A stretch of 16,526 nucleotides of DNA from Spirogloea muscicola. Taxonomy: Eukaryota > Streptophyta > Zygnematophyceae > Spirogloeales > Spirogloeaceae. Below, piece after piece: positions 7,561 to 16,526 of this stretch. Under the pieces are notes generated by a model. It searched no databases and had not been told where the DNA came from. It worked only from the letters and a program-made list of their open reading frames with translations. A program made the translations under genes and the position numbers. The stretch spans positions 19,201-35,726 of the forward strand of contig WELB01000318.1 of NCBI GenBank assembly GCA_009602725.1. Direction: 5' to 3'. How positions within the stretch are numbered: the stretch's first letter is position 1; every line of letters starts with the position of its first letter.

Positions 7561-10086
7561 CTATGGCAACCTAGGGAATGTGGAAAAGTCAGGAGCCCGG
7601 CCTTCCAAGAATGCCTGCCGTCCTTCATTCCCCTCCGCCGACCCATAGAAGAGTAGAGTTGCATTGCCAGCGAGTTCCTGAAGCAGCTTGCAGATCAGTA
7701 ACAGTCAGCTGCGAATGAAAACTTGGCAAACAATAGACACATCAGCACCCTTGGTCATGCGATGATTTCCCTTATAGGTGTCACCTGTACTTGAATCCAC
7801 CGGCACTATTGGGTAGCTAAGTAGGAACGAGCTGTGAAGCAATAAGGAAGGCAGCTCCTGCTGACAGAAAAAGTGGGAGGAAGAAAAATACTTTGGAGCA
7901 TACCTGGAGACCAGCATGACCATCCTCGGCAGCATTTAGGGCTGCCTTGCAGAGCCGTAGGGCCGTCGGACTATTACGCACCATCTCACGGCACCATCTG
8001 ACTGTCTCATTTTCCAGGTCCTTCAGCTGCAACTCAGTACACAGACACTAATATCAGGAAGGGAAGCATACCTGGTGATAAGCATCAGATTCTTCGAGAA
8101 ATTTTACTGACATTATCGATAGTACTCTAAAAAGAGACAGCCTGCGTAATTGAGCAAGGTACAAAACCAATTTGTTGGCATTGTATGAAGTAGTGTAATC
8201 GTTCCCACAGGTATTGAGAGCCAACTTCAGCATGCAGCACAAGTATGAGACGCCCTGGAGAGCTTTGCGACCAGCTTGGCATTGGTGTTAGGCTACAGCA
8301 AAGATCTCTGCATAGTCTACATGTCAACTTGTCATTACCGGGACTACTGTGTTCACAAGGCCCATAGAGAGTGCCTCCTGGGCAGTGTAGAAGCGGGCCA
8401 GGAACCACATCTCACGTGCCTTCTTCTGGCCCACCTAGTCTTGCCATGAACGCAGTGACGCTTGACCATACTAAGTAAATTCTGCTGGTCTCTGTGGACC
8501 GTAACCAAACAGATTCTGAGGAGGAGTACCTTGCTAGCCAGCTGACAGGTAGACAGATAATGGCGGCAACGCTGTGCAAGTGCAGTTACTGGCAGCTGTG
8601 TCCTTATCAATGTATTCAGCAGCAGACACAGCCAGCTTGACATGGCACAGGAGGGACCCACAACGAGCAACACAACTTACCAGACGTGCCATCATGCTGC
8701 AGCCATAGCCTGCATCAAAGCTTCCCACCTGTGTCATGCCCGCAAGGAGTCACCAGAGCGCCCCATGCGCAGCGCAACCATATCAAAGTCTCACTCTCTC
8801 ATGTGCATCCAAGGAGCTATAATGCGCTGCACAAGAAGCAACAAAGCAGTCTGCAGAATGGCCCACAGGGCTTGTCGGGAGGAGCAGCAAAGACAGTACT
8901 TGAGGCCTCGAGTAAGACGTACCTTGGGGCCAGTCTGACCAAAGATGGCATTGTCAGCAGCAATAGTGAGGTCGCAGATCATATGCAGGACGTGCCCACC
9001 CCCAACTGCATACCCTGCCACCTGTCCCTCAGGTCAGTCAGCCCGTCTAGCCTGCTCGCAGACGACAAAGAAACAAAAAGCCAACACGCCCTCCTGTGGG
9101 AGCTTTTGGTGACTACGGAGGAGATGTCAGAGGGTCTGCAGAGGGCTCATGCTGCCGTGACTTTAGCCCTTGTCTTCTGGGCAGGAGCTGCGTGTGAGAT
9201 TCGCTCGGAGAACATGCAAAGTTGCCCCACGTGCCATGTGTGGGTGCAACTCTGTCAAGAGAGCTCACCATTGCCACCACTGGCTTTGGCAGCCTGCGGA
9301 TTTGCACCTGTTGACGCCACCACAGCCAGGCACTCGGCTGAGACTCTGGAGGAGCTGACAGCTTGACCGGCTCAAGGTGCAGCAAAGCACGGCAAGTGAA
9401 AGCCCCGCCCACCAGCTCACAAACGACCAGCCAGAACACAGACCTGGAGGTCAAGGACGTTCAGGCGCGGAACAGCATCCGCCTCGCCGACATAGCCACC
9501 CCTCCCGCGCACGACCTGGTCACCGCCGCTGCAGAAGGCCAGATCGCCCTGCACGGCTTTCCCCGACGAGTCGTGTGTGAGATGCTCGAGCAGGAGCCCT
9601 CCGAGATGCCCCGCCGTCGAGATGCCGACGGCAGCACGGCAGGCCTTCACGAGGGAACAGAGGCGTTGCTGGAATGCCCGGGTTGGGAGCTTTCGAGCGG
9701 GGCAGCAAGCCTGACAAGCGCCTTGCGAGACCTGGCCAGTGAAGATGATGGCGCCGACGTGGGGGTCGTCCCGCGCGTGGTCAAAGGCCCGCGCCAGCTC
9801 CTTGACCGTCTCCGGGCGGAAGGCGTTCCTCCTCTCCGGCCGGTTGATGGTGATCTGGGGCGCAGCGGAGGCGGTGAGGCGGCGGAGGCAGAGGTGCGAG
9901 AGGGAGGCGCAGTGGCAGCGCCGCGGGGGTGGCGCACCTTGGCGATGGCCTCGCCCTCCGCCTTGTGGTACAGGATGTCCGCGAAGCGCGGCCCGGCCAC
10001 GGCCACGGGCCGCCACAGCACGGGCGCCGACGACACCTGGCCGTGCACGCGCGCGTAGCTGGACGCCGCGGCGGCGGCGGGCGGGG
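7561..10086 (-). CDS. menB: 1,4-dihydroxy-2-naphthoyl-CoA synthase (naphthoate synthase, MenB), 9 visible exons, start not identified
   Basis: MenB closes the second ring of the naphthoquinone head group (o-succinylbenzoyl-CoA to 1,4-dihydroxy-2-naphthoyl-CoA) in phylloquinone synthesis. Exons from the 5' end: 10086-9938 (open at its start), 9854-9732, 9548-9444, 9307-9269, 9021-8923, 8728-8681, 8434-8339, 8026-7904, 7677-7561. All are GT-AG and in phase 0. Signatures in order: [103 protein letters not shown] and [13 protein letters not shown]. The Gln-Thr-Gly of QTGPK and the Trp of EMWFL match residues linked to bicarbonate in MenB, the Asp of GSFD and the Tyr of LLFY match active-site positions. 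About 295 residues are visible, the length of bacterial MenB, so only the start and any targeting peptide are missing. Before GQVSSAPVL the exon is Ala/Pro/Ser-rich, as in organelle-targeting leaders. Confidence 0.93.
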
Positions 10087-10447
10087 NGTGGGACCTGCCT
10101 CTTGCCTACCTCCCTCCCTCCTCCCTCCCCCCCGGCTTGCCTACCTCCCTCCCTCCTCCCTCCCCCCCGTCCTGCCCTCACTCTCTCTGGCCCTCGTGGG
10201 CTCTCTCCTTTGCTCTCATTCCCCCTCTTCATCGCCCTCCTCCCAGCTCCTTCCCTCCCCTCCCTCTAGCCTCCTCTTGCCCCCCTCCCTCCTCCCGCCC
10301 TCGTTTCCCCTCGCCGCCTCCTCTCCAATCTTGCAGCAAGTCCTCCACCTGCAAGCGACGCCTTTGAGACGAGCCGCCGGCAGCCAAGTCTGAGCAAGTG
10401 ATCACGGCTACCTTCTGCTGCGCCCACGCGCTCGCAACCCTGCGCAG
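10087..10447. promoter_or_regulatory. Pyrimidine-rich tract between menB and the HCF173-like gene; contains an ambiguous base
   Basis: Base 10087 is N. From about 10091 to 10330 the plus strand is almost all C and T (repeats of CCCTCC and CCTCC), an unbroken polypurine run on the other strand. From 10331 the sequence returns to mixed composition and ends in the acceptor before 10448. It should contain the menB start or its first exon on one strand and upstream HCF173-like sequence on the other, yet neither is recognisable. It may be a bidirectional promoter or a poorly assembled join. Confidence 0.4.
10101..10169. repeat. 35-bp tandem duplication, two units
   Basis: The unit starts CTTGCCTACCTCCCTCCC and ends in seven C plus G. 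It occupies 10101-10135 and again 10136-10169, with 34 identical bases. It sits inside the polypyrimidine tract, 14 bp from the N. Such short exact duplications arise by replication slippage, or as an assembly or read-joining artefact. Confidence 0.85.
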
Positions 10448-13300
10448 GACTACAACAACATGCTGGCACAGCGGCGCGCCGGGCGCAGCGCCAAGAGCAA
10501 GCTGACGCTGGCCAAGTTCGGGCGCGAGACGTTCGACGAGGGCTGGGAGCTGCGCGAGGGCAAGTACCTGCGCCCCAACGACGAGCAGCAGCTTGACCTG
10601 CGGTACGATGGCGGCATGGACGCCCAGCTCGAGTTTGCCGAGAATGGCAATGGCATCTTCTCCGGTGGGCGCAGCCATACACCCTCCCTCCTCTCTCCCT
10701 GCTCCTGATTGGCATCTCAAGCTCTGAGTGCCGCTGAGCCAGGGAGCTTGCAGCACTGGAGCCCATAAGAGGTGGGAGGGAAGCCCCCTCGGGGCAGATC
10801 GCTGCCCAACAGACGGGCGGCCTGATCGCTCAGCCGCTGCCGCGGCCGGCCCACAGGCTATGTCTTCTCGCGCGGCGGTTACGTGGAGCTCGCGAGGCGC
10901 ATCGTCCTGCCGGACCGCGTCACCTTAGATAGGTCAGCGCGCTGCCGTACCCGGGGCCGCTCCGAAATTGACGTCTGAAGTCTGCTGGCAGTGCGGAGCT
11001 GAAGTTGATGTAGGAGCGCAAGAGGGCGACCAGGCGTGACGGGCTCGGCAGCGTTGGCGGTGGTTGCGCAGGTACGAGGGCTTGCTGCTGAGCGTGTGCG
11101 GCGACGGACGGCCGTACCTGCTCATCCTCGAGACGCAGGACGAGGGGCCCCCCTTGGACGACGACAATGGCGGCGGCCACGAGCAGCCAGAGGGTGCAGC
11201 CATTCCCGCGCTAGCAGCGGCGGCGGCGACAAGCGGTCAAACCCGCACCTACTTTGCACGCTTCAACACGCGGCTCGGTTACAGCAGAGTGAGCCTTGGC
11301 TGCCCCACACTTTGCTGCTGCCCGCCGCTGCTACCGCTGCCGGCAGGCTGCTGGTGGGCTCCCTTTGCGGGACTTTTACTTACAGCGTCGAGTGCGGAGC
11401 GCTGCTAAACCTCATGTGTCGAGCTTAAAAGCTGACCCAAATCTGTCAGGGGTTCAATTCATTTCAAACTGCTCGCTCTTAAGGCTTGGAGGTTGAGTCC
11501 CTCAGCCTGGACCCTAGGCCTAATGCCTTGACTCAAGGCCTAATGCGAGATGGGCGCGCTTGTGCCGGTGGTGGCTGCTGGCAGATCCGGGTGCCGTTCT
11601 CCATCTTCCGGCCCATGAGCCCCGACGACCCGCCGCTTCAGCCCGGTCACATCCATGGCCTTGCCATCCGCTTCGAGCCCCGTCGCCAGGTCCGCGACCA
11701 AGCCTGAGCCGCTGAGCTCCGGCCTATAGTGCGCCCCTCTCTGCTATCACGTTCAGACGCCCTGGACTGACGGTGTGAGAGGGCCGGTTCTCGACTGCTC
11801 GCAGAAGAGCAGCACGATGCCGAAGCTTGGGGGAGGCAACGGCGCGGCAGCAGACCGCGAAGGCCCGCGCGACAACAACAGCTTCCGGCTGCAGCTTGAC
11901 TTCATCAAAGCTCTTCCGGTGAAGAGCCTCCTCTAGTTCCGGCAGCTGTGCCCCCCTGCTGGACGCCTTTGTTGCTGCTGCCCAGCCATTGCTTGCGAGT
12001 AGCTGCAAGTCGACCGCAACAGACTCTGTCCGTCCTTCATGTCATGTGTTCATCATCCACCGCACACTGATGGGGGCTACATTTGTTGCTGGCCTTGCAA
12101 CGGGTCTTGCCAGGGTGGGGAGGAGACGGACTTCATCCTGATCTCCTGCGCCGGCGCGGGCGTGGCCGAGGATGTGCGCGAGAAGGTCGTCAAGTCCAAG
12201 CTGGTGCGCTTGCCCTAACTGTCTACGCCCTGAGCACTGACCGGTGGCTTTCAGGAGCTGCACCAAGGGCGCACCAGTGGTTTTTAGCAGCCCTTGCATC
12301 GCTCTTGCACTTCTTCTTATGAGCGTCCAGGCCGGTGAGACTGCGCTGCGCAACTCGGGCATTGGGTACACGATCATTCGGCCAGGCGTCCTCCAGGTCA
12401 GCCGGGGTTCTCAGCTGCTCTCAAGGCCCTTGCTCAAGCCACCTGCTTGATGCCTATGACAGATCTACGATTAGCATTGACGCAGCGGATGTCATCCTGA
12501 CAGCAACCCCCTAGTGCACTCCTGTGCTCATGGCAGGAGGAGCCTGGCGGCCAGCGGGCGCTCATATTTGATCAGGGCAACCGCATCACGCAGGTCTGCT
12601 ACCCAGCCTCGCAGCTTTGCACGAGGTCATGGAGTGGTGCTGACATGCAAGTGGCTTGCAGGCCGGATACCGCTGTAGTTACACGACCACTGGCATTGGA
12701 CTGGCACAGGGAATCAGCTGCGCTGACGTCGCCGATGTCTGCGTGAAGGCGCTGCATGACCCAACCGCCCGCAACAAGAGCTTCGATGTAAAATACTGCT
12801 CCCTCCGCCTGTTGCCAAGCCTTGCCTACCACCAGTCGCTCTCTCCTCCTCTCCTACTCAAAGTCTGCAAGCCTGGTAATTGTGTCTAAATCTTTTGTTG
12901 GACACACTGCTCACACCACTATGCTTTGAAATACTAATAGAGGCATCCCTCGCCCCCAATTCGCAGGTGTGCTACGAGTACACTGCTGAGGCCAGCCAGA
13001 GCCTGTATGAGCTGGTGAGCGCTACCATCTGCTTTGCTGTGCAACTACCTGTCCTGCTCTCAACTTAATCTGCTGCAATGTCTTGGCAGGACAGGATGTA
13101 CATGGTCAAAATTCAAGGATTGTGGATTCACGTTCTAGGGGCTTACTTTGTGGCATCCAGCTTTTATGCCCCTTATCTTATTGATCTTCCAGTCGTTTAG
13201 TCTGACCAGTTCTGCATGACGTGGCCAGGTTGCTCACCTGCCTGACAAGTCGAACAACTACCTCACGCCGGCACTGGCTCTGCTCGAGAAGAACACTTAG
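10448..13300 (+). CDS. HCF173: HCF173-like protein: CIA30 domain plus C-terminal Rossmann (atypical SDR) part, N-terminal half missing
   Basis: Plant HCF173 is a chloroplast atypical short-chain dehydrogenase with an inserted CIA30 domain; it promotes psbA mRNA translation for photosystem II. Exons: 10448-10664, 10857-10932, 11072-11288, 11585-11689, 11757-11918, 12114-12203, 12331-12396, 12537-12593, 12710-12787, 12967-13014, 13229-13300 (TAG). All are GT-AG with matching phases; 395 residues are visible. Signatures: SAKSKLTLAKF, YDGGMDAQLEF, GYVFSRGGYVEL, DRYEGLLLSV, YFARFNTRLGYSR, VPFSIFRP, IRFEPRRQ, ETDFILISCAGAGVAE, GYTIIRPGVLQEEPGGQRAL, GISCADVADVCVKALHD, VCYEYTAEAS, VAHLPDKSNNYLTPAL and the ending LLEKNT. 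The last 150 residues match my memory of HCF173 very closely. Missing is the N-terminal nucleotide-binding half (about 200 residues with the Gly-rich loop). An internal ATG at 10460 is in frame but would start mid-domain. The CIA30 loop carries an extra acidic/Ala-rich stretch (about 11150-11240). The start of exon 5 (11757) could instead be 11807. Confidence 0.88.
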
Positions 13301-13583
13301 TAACCCTCGCAGGTCTCTGGGGGCCCTCATGTACTCTCCTGCCGGACACGAGGCTTTATCCCCATTTGTTACGCCAGCCTGCTGTGCGGGCTGCCAACTT
13401 AGGGCAGAGTCACTGACAGCAAGCCATGCGTTGCTTAGATACTTTTCCCCAGCTCATGCTCTGTCCGTGGGTGGAGGGCGCCACGAAGCTCTGTACAAAG
13501 TTGGTGCAGGCCGTTTGCAGTGGTCATCTGCCAGCTGTGTCTCTCCACAAAGCAGAAGCCTGCCTGGAGGACGTGTGCCACAT
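13301..13583. other. Convergent intergenic region, HCF173-like and rhomboid genes
   Basis: This 283-bp stretch lies between the two stop codons and holds both 3' UTRs. I saw no conserved coding exon on either strand and no repeat. Confidence 0.5.
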
Positions 13584-16339
13584 TTAGTTGCTGCTGAGGT
13601 ACTCGATGGCCAGAGCCACGTCGCCGTTAGCGGCGGTCAGTGCTGATCTTGAGGCGTCCTGGTCGGTGGCAGCCGTGTCAGGAGAACGGGACTTGTCAGG
13701 TACATTGGCAAGCATGGCAATGAAAGAGAGGGAGAGCCCTGAGGGGCCACAAGCAGCAAAGACTGTCCTGGCGCGACGCAGCCCACCTCGTTGAAGCCCA
13801 TGGCCGCCAGCTGCTTGACTTGGGCACCGAGCTCCAGGCCCGGCTGCGGCAGCCGCGGCGGCTGGTACTGCTGCTGCTGCCGCGCCAGCAAGTCGGCGCT
13901 CAGCATTGCTGGCAATGGCTTTCCGTTATGCACATCTGTGCCGCCGCCACTGTCATTGGTTCTGCTGCCGGTGTTCTCCTTGAGCAGCCTGCTCCTGCCT
14001 GCACCTCCGCCATCGACGGGAGGCAGATTGGCAGATGGCTGGGCCCCCAGCACGTGCCCTGTCCCCGGGAACTTCTGTGAGAGTTGCACAACATCAATCA
14101 GTTTAGCAATCTGCATAATGCTTCCCACACAAAGCATGCAGAAGGTAATAGGGACCTGAGGTACATTGTAATGCAGAGGTAACAGAAACCTGAGGTACAT
14201 TGTAATCCTATAAGCACAGTGGGAGCACCGGACACGACAGTGCCTGTGTCAACAAGTAGTACCGGATCCGTCGCCTCTGCAGGAGCTGCAGGGTGGCTGG
14301 GCACAGTATGCGCCTGCCCCAGCCAGCTCCCAGCCCGCCGCCACGCTTCCTGCAGCACTGGTGGGGTGCTCCAGCTGGACAGCCTCGCCACGTGCCAAAG
14401 GTCAAGCCCAGCCACGCCAGCCAGGAGACCGATCAGAAGCAGGCCTACTGTGGAGGAACCTAGCATTCAGCACTCATCTAGCAATCATGGCAGCTTGCAT
14501 CATCACACTCACAAAAGAGAGTTGCCGGTGAAAGCCCAACGCGCACACACCTGCTCAATGTCGGCAGCGCTGCCTCTGCACCGGTCGATGGCAGTGGCCC
14601 AGCCATCGCTGTGGTGCCGCCGACGATGAATGAGGGCCTCCGCACCAGCGGTTCCTGCACTTCAGCGTGTCCGGCAGACAGGTCAGCTGCTCAGGCGAGC
14701 ATTACCCAAGTGCGCAGTTGCCAGATCTTCAGGCCACAAGTTTGATCGCTGTGGATGCAAGCTACGTCTGATGCGAAGGCTTTGATGCAACTCACCAAAA
14801 TGCGTGAGCTTTCAAACCATGATACTGATTCAGGGCTGAGCAACGCAGACTTCAGGAGCCCGCGGCTATCTGCAATACGTTTTTTCGGGAACTGATGAAA
14901 ATATCACATTCAGAGGTTTAATCAAGAACAAAAAGTGTTCACTCAAAGGGCTTGACTTTGTTCAGCTCAAGTCTCACAAGCACTTTTTCATGTCAAAGTG
15001 CGGCATTACAGTCCTGTGGCTTCCTCTTCACTGACAGCAATTGCGCACCTAACTGAAGAGGATGGCTGCTGGAGCTTGCGAGTGAGCTGGCAAGTCGGAA
15101 GCGATGCAAATGATGTAGCTGACACACTGCAACTCACATGCCAGGCCGGAGAGAATGCCACTCAGATGGCCTAGCAATGAAACATCTCGCAGCATGAGCT
15201 GGAAGACAACAAGCAGCGCCCACGGGTACCTGCCAGAGTAGCGAGCAGGGGGACCAAAGCCTTGACTGTGCGACTCTGGCGGGATGCATTGAGAGAAGCG
15301 GCTCTAGGGGTGTGAGCATGCTCAAACCAATCTGCTTAGAACTCAATTATTATAACGACGAAGTAAATGCTCAACCCTGAGTTGCCAATCTTTGACGCAG
15401 TCACCAAACAATGCCACCACCCACTACGCCGTGACACGTGGAAGGGCCCTAAGCGACGATAACACAGCTTCTGCAATAGGAGAATGGTCTAATCACCATG
15501 AAGTGGGTACCGAGAAGAGCCCGAAGATGCTGTGCCCGCAGCCACCATCGTGCAAGCGGAGAGAGGCAGCAAGATGTCAGCTTGAGCAACCGGCCGCAGA
15601 TGACGAGCATGTAAGTCAGGAGGCAGTATGGAAGCATGCTCGAGAGCAAAAGGACCTCATCAAAGTAATAAACGGCGCTCATCGAGTGTTTTGGCGCAAG
15701 TGGCCAGTGCTTGTTCACCTGCGGCTCTGGAAGCCGCTAAGTCGGCCCTCCACGACAATGAGCGCAAACAGGACGCCCGAGAAACCGGCACTGCACTCGT
15801 ACGGCAGCTCGAGGGGGGAGGGGAGGGGCACGAGACTCCCAGCGTATGCGAGCACCGTGTGCACAGCGGCGTTAGTGCCGCAGAAGAGGAGCAGCGCGTT
15901 CGTGAAGCGCACGGAGCCGAGGGCGCGCTCGAGGTCGCTGCCTGTTGGGGCCAGCGCCGCCATGTTGAACACTAGGTGCAGCACGTCCACATGGACGACC
16001 ACCGACGTGAGCACGCGGTAAGCTGCGCAGCGGCGGTGGCCACAGTTACCGTGAGCCCCACAAACGCCGCCGCCACGGCAGGCTGTACTGGCTAGCAGCT
16101 GCGCAGCTCAGAGCCGGCAGCGGCGCTTCACGGCAATGGATGAGGCAATGGATGAGGCGATGCATGAGGCGCACCTTGCCAGCGTACGACGAGGGAGTCA
16201 GGCGAGAAGCAGACCAAGTAGCCGTCAAAGCCAGCCAGCAGGCTCGCCGTGTAGATGGCGGAGCAGAGGGCCAGCACGGCGGCCGTGACGAGCGGCACCG
16301 ACGCCCACCACTGGTTGATCCGCGTCCCGAGCCCGGCCT

Positions 16340-16375
<36 letters not shown>

Positions 16376-16497
16376 ACAGCGGCGGGGATGAGGAGCCGGC
16401 CCTCAGCCGGCCCGCGGCCTTCAGCGACTTCGCCGTCACAGCTGCCTCTGGCGCCGTTGCCGCCGGCTCTCACCGTGGTCACGATGTTGGACCGCAT
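13584..16497 (-). CDS. RBL15: Rhomboid-family intramembrane protease with C-terminal UBA domain (RBL15-like), 9 exons, about 435 aa
   Basis: Rhomboids are polytopic membrane serine proteases. Exons 5' to 3': 16497-16474, 16337-16175, 16022-15719, 15265-15138, 14869-14796, 14654-14551, about 14383-14236, 14074-13787, 13658-13584 (TAA). Junctions are GT-AG in matching phase. The start is MRSNIVTT, then AGLGTRINQWWASVPLVTAA, as in RBL15. Core motifs: HVDVLHLVFNMAAL (about 73-86), GSDLERALGSVR, AGFSGVLFALIVVE with the catalytic Ser144 in GFSG, YPWALLVVFQLML, and LLGHLSGILSG with catalytic His197. Both dyad residues are present, so it is probably active. Five to six hydrophobic spans are visible. 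After RRPSFIVGG comes a long soluble tail, Gln/Pro/Gly-rich, with KFPGTGHVLG. The end is a UBA domain: QVKQLAAMGFNE (exon 8) joined to DASRSALTAANGDVALAIEY (exon 9), predicting ubiquitin binding. Exon 7 limits are uncertain: its proposed acceptor GCGAG is weak, and 14466 is another possible boundary. Confidence 0.9.
14136..14206. repeat. 35-bp imperfect tandem repeat in a rhomboid-gene intron
   Basis: Two units start ATGCAGA-GGTAA and share the exact 19-mer ACCTGAGGTACATTGTAAT (14154-14172 and 14188-14206). The pair lies in the intron between exons 7 and 8 of the rhomboid gene, in somewhat AT-richer DNA. It looks like a small local duplication with no evident function. Confidence 0.85.
16341..16373. 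repeat. (CGG)11 trinucleotide repeat next to a splice acceptor
   Basis: Eleven perfect CGG units lie in intron 1 of the minus-strand rhomboid gene. On the coding strand they read (CCG)11, directly followed by the acceptor CAG at 16340-16338. The repeat therefore occupies the place of the polypyrimidine tract and is likely to vary in length between strains. Confidence 0.95.
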
Positions 16498-16526
16498 CGC
16501 TGCGTCCGCGCCGCCGCCCGCCGCGG

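Noticed and set aside
9417-10232. Long minus-strand open frame of about 271 codons as one menB exon
   Set aside because: It only contains parts of menB in the right frame. The conserved blocks before and after need splicing at 9938/9854 and 9732/9548, and its N-terminal part is Arg/Gly translation of the CT tract.
14208-14466. Hydrophobic stretch (VGLLLIGLLAGVAGL) as an extra rhomboid transmembrane helix
   Set aside because: It is in frame with the proposed exon 7 only if an alternative donor is used for exon 6. RBL15 has no such helix there as I recall it, so it is kept only as an alternative boundary.
15134-15346. Separate small minus-strand gene
   Set aside because: The DNA encodes rhomboid exon 4 (YPWALLVV, GHLSG) in a different frame; the small open frame is a shadow.
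16128-16439. Poly-Pro protein from the CGG repeat
   Set aside because: The repeat lies in intron 1 of the rhomboid gene between clean donor and acceptor sites, so it is not translated in the supported model.

Overview
The window is nuclear DNA from a photosynthetic eukaryote, most likely a chlorophyte green alga. Every recognisable gene is broken by many short GT-AG introns. The gene set is plant-type: a calcineurin B-like (CBL) calcium sensor, naphthoate synthase for phylloquinone, an HCF173-like chloroplast protein and a UBA-tailed rhomboid of the RBL15 type. GC content is high, especially at gene 5' ends. All family calls rest on recalled consensus sequences and hand-built exon models with checked splice phases. 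No database search was possible.

Layout, left to right. (1) 199-2360 (+): a complete 8-exon CBL gene coding 213 aa. (2) 2361-5440: no host gene. It holds a nest of fragments of one non-LTR-type retroelement, in both orientations: a diverged tail near 2774-2850 (+), three nested 3'-end copies on the minus strand (about 3130-3290, 3485-3660, 3684-3856), a 5'-truncated ORF on the plus strand (4004-5134) with a CCHC knuckle and a probable PD-(D/E)XK endonuclease, and a tandem second copy of its 3' end (5244-5432). (3) 5657-7450 (+): an 8-exon gene for an unrecognised, Gln-rich 213-aa protein. One junction lacks normal splice signals. (4) 7561-about 10086 (-): menB in at least nine exons, tail to tail with the previous gene. 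(5) 10087-10447: a pyrimidine-rich tract with an ambiguous base (N) and a 35-bp tandem duplication. (6) 10448-13300 (+): 11 exons of an HCF173-like protein covering the CIA30 domain and the C-terminal half of the Rossmann domain. The N-terminal Rossmann half is not in the window. (7) 13584-16497 (-): a 9-exon RBL15-like rhomboid with a C-terminal UBA domain, tail to tail with (6).

Three of the four recognised host genes concern the chloroplast or membranes. Phylloquinone is the photosystem I quinone, HCF173 supports psbA (D1) translation for photosystem II, and the rhomboid is an integral membrane protein. CBL is a cytosolic-side, lipid-anchored calcium sensor. No operon logic applies. The points most worth following are the missing HCF173 N-terminus beside the N-containing low-complexity tract, the retroelement nest, the odd 74-bp insertion in the uncharacterised gene, and the changed EF-hand 3 of the CBL. 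No rRNA, tRNA, CRISPR array or bacterial-type element was seen. The last 29 bases (16498-16526) are GC-rich sequence upstream of the rhomboid start.
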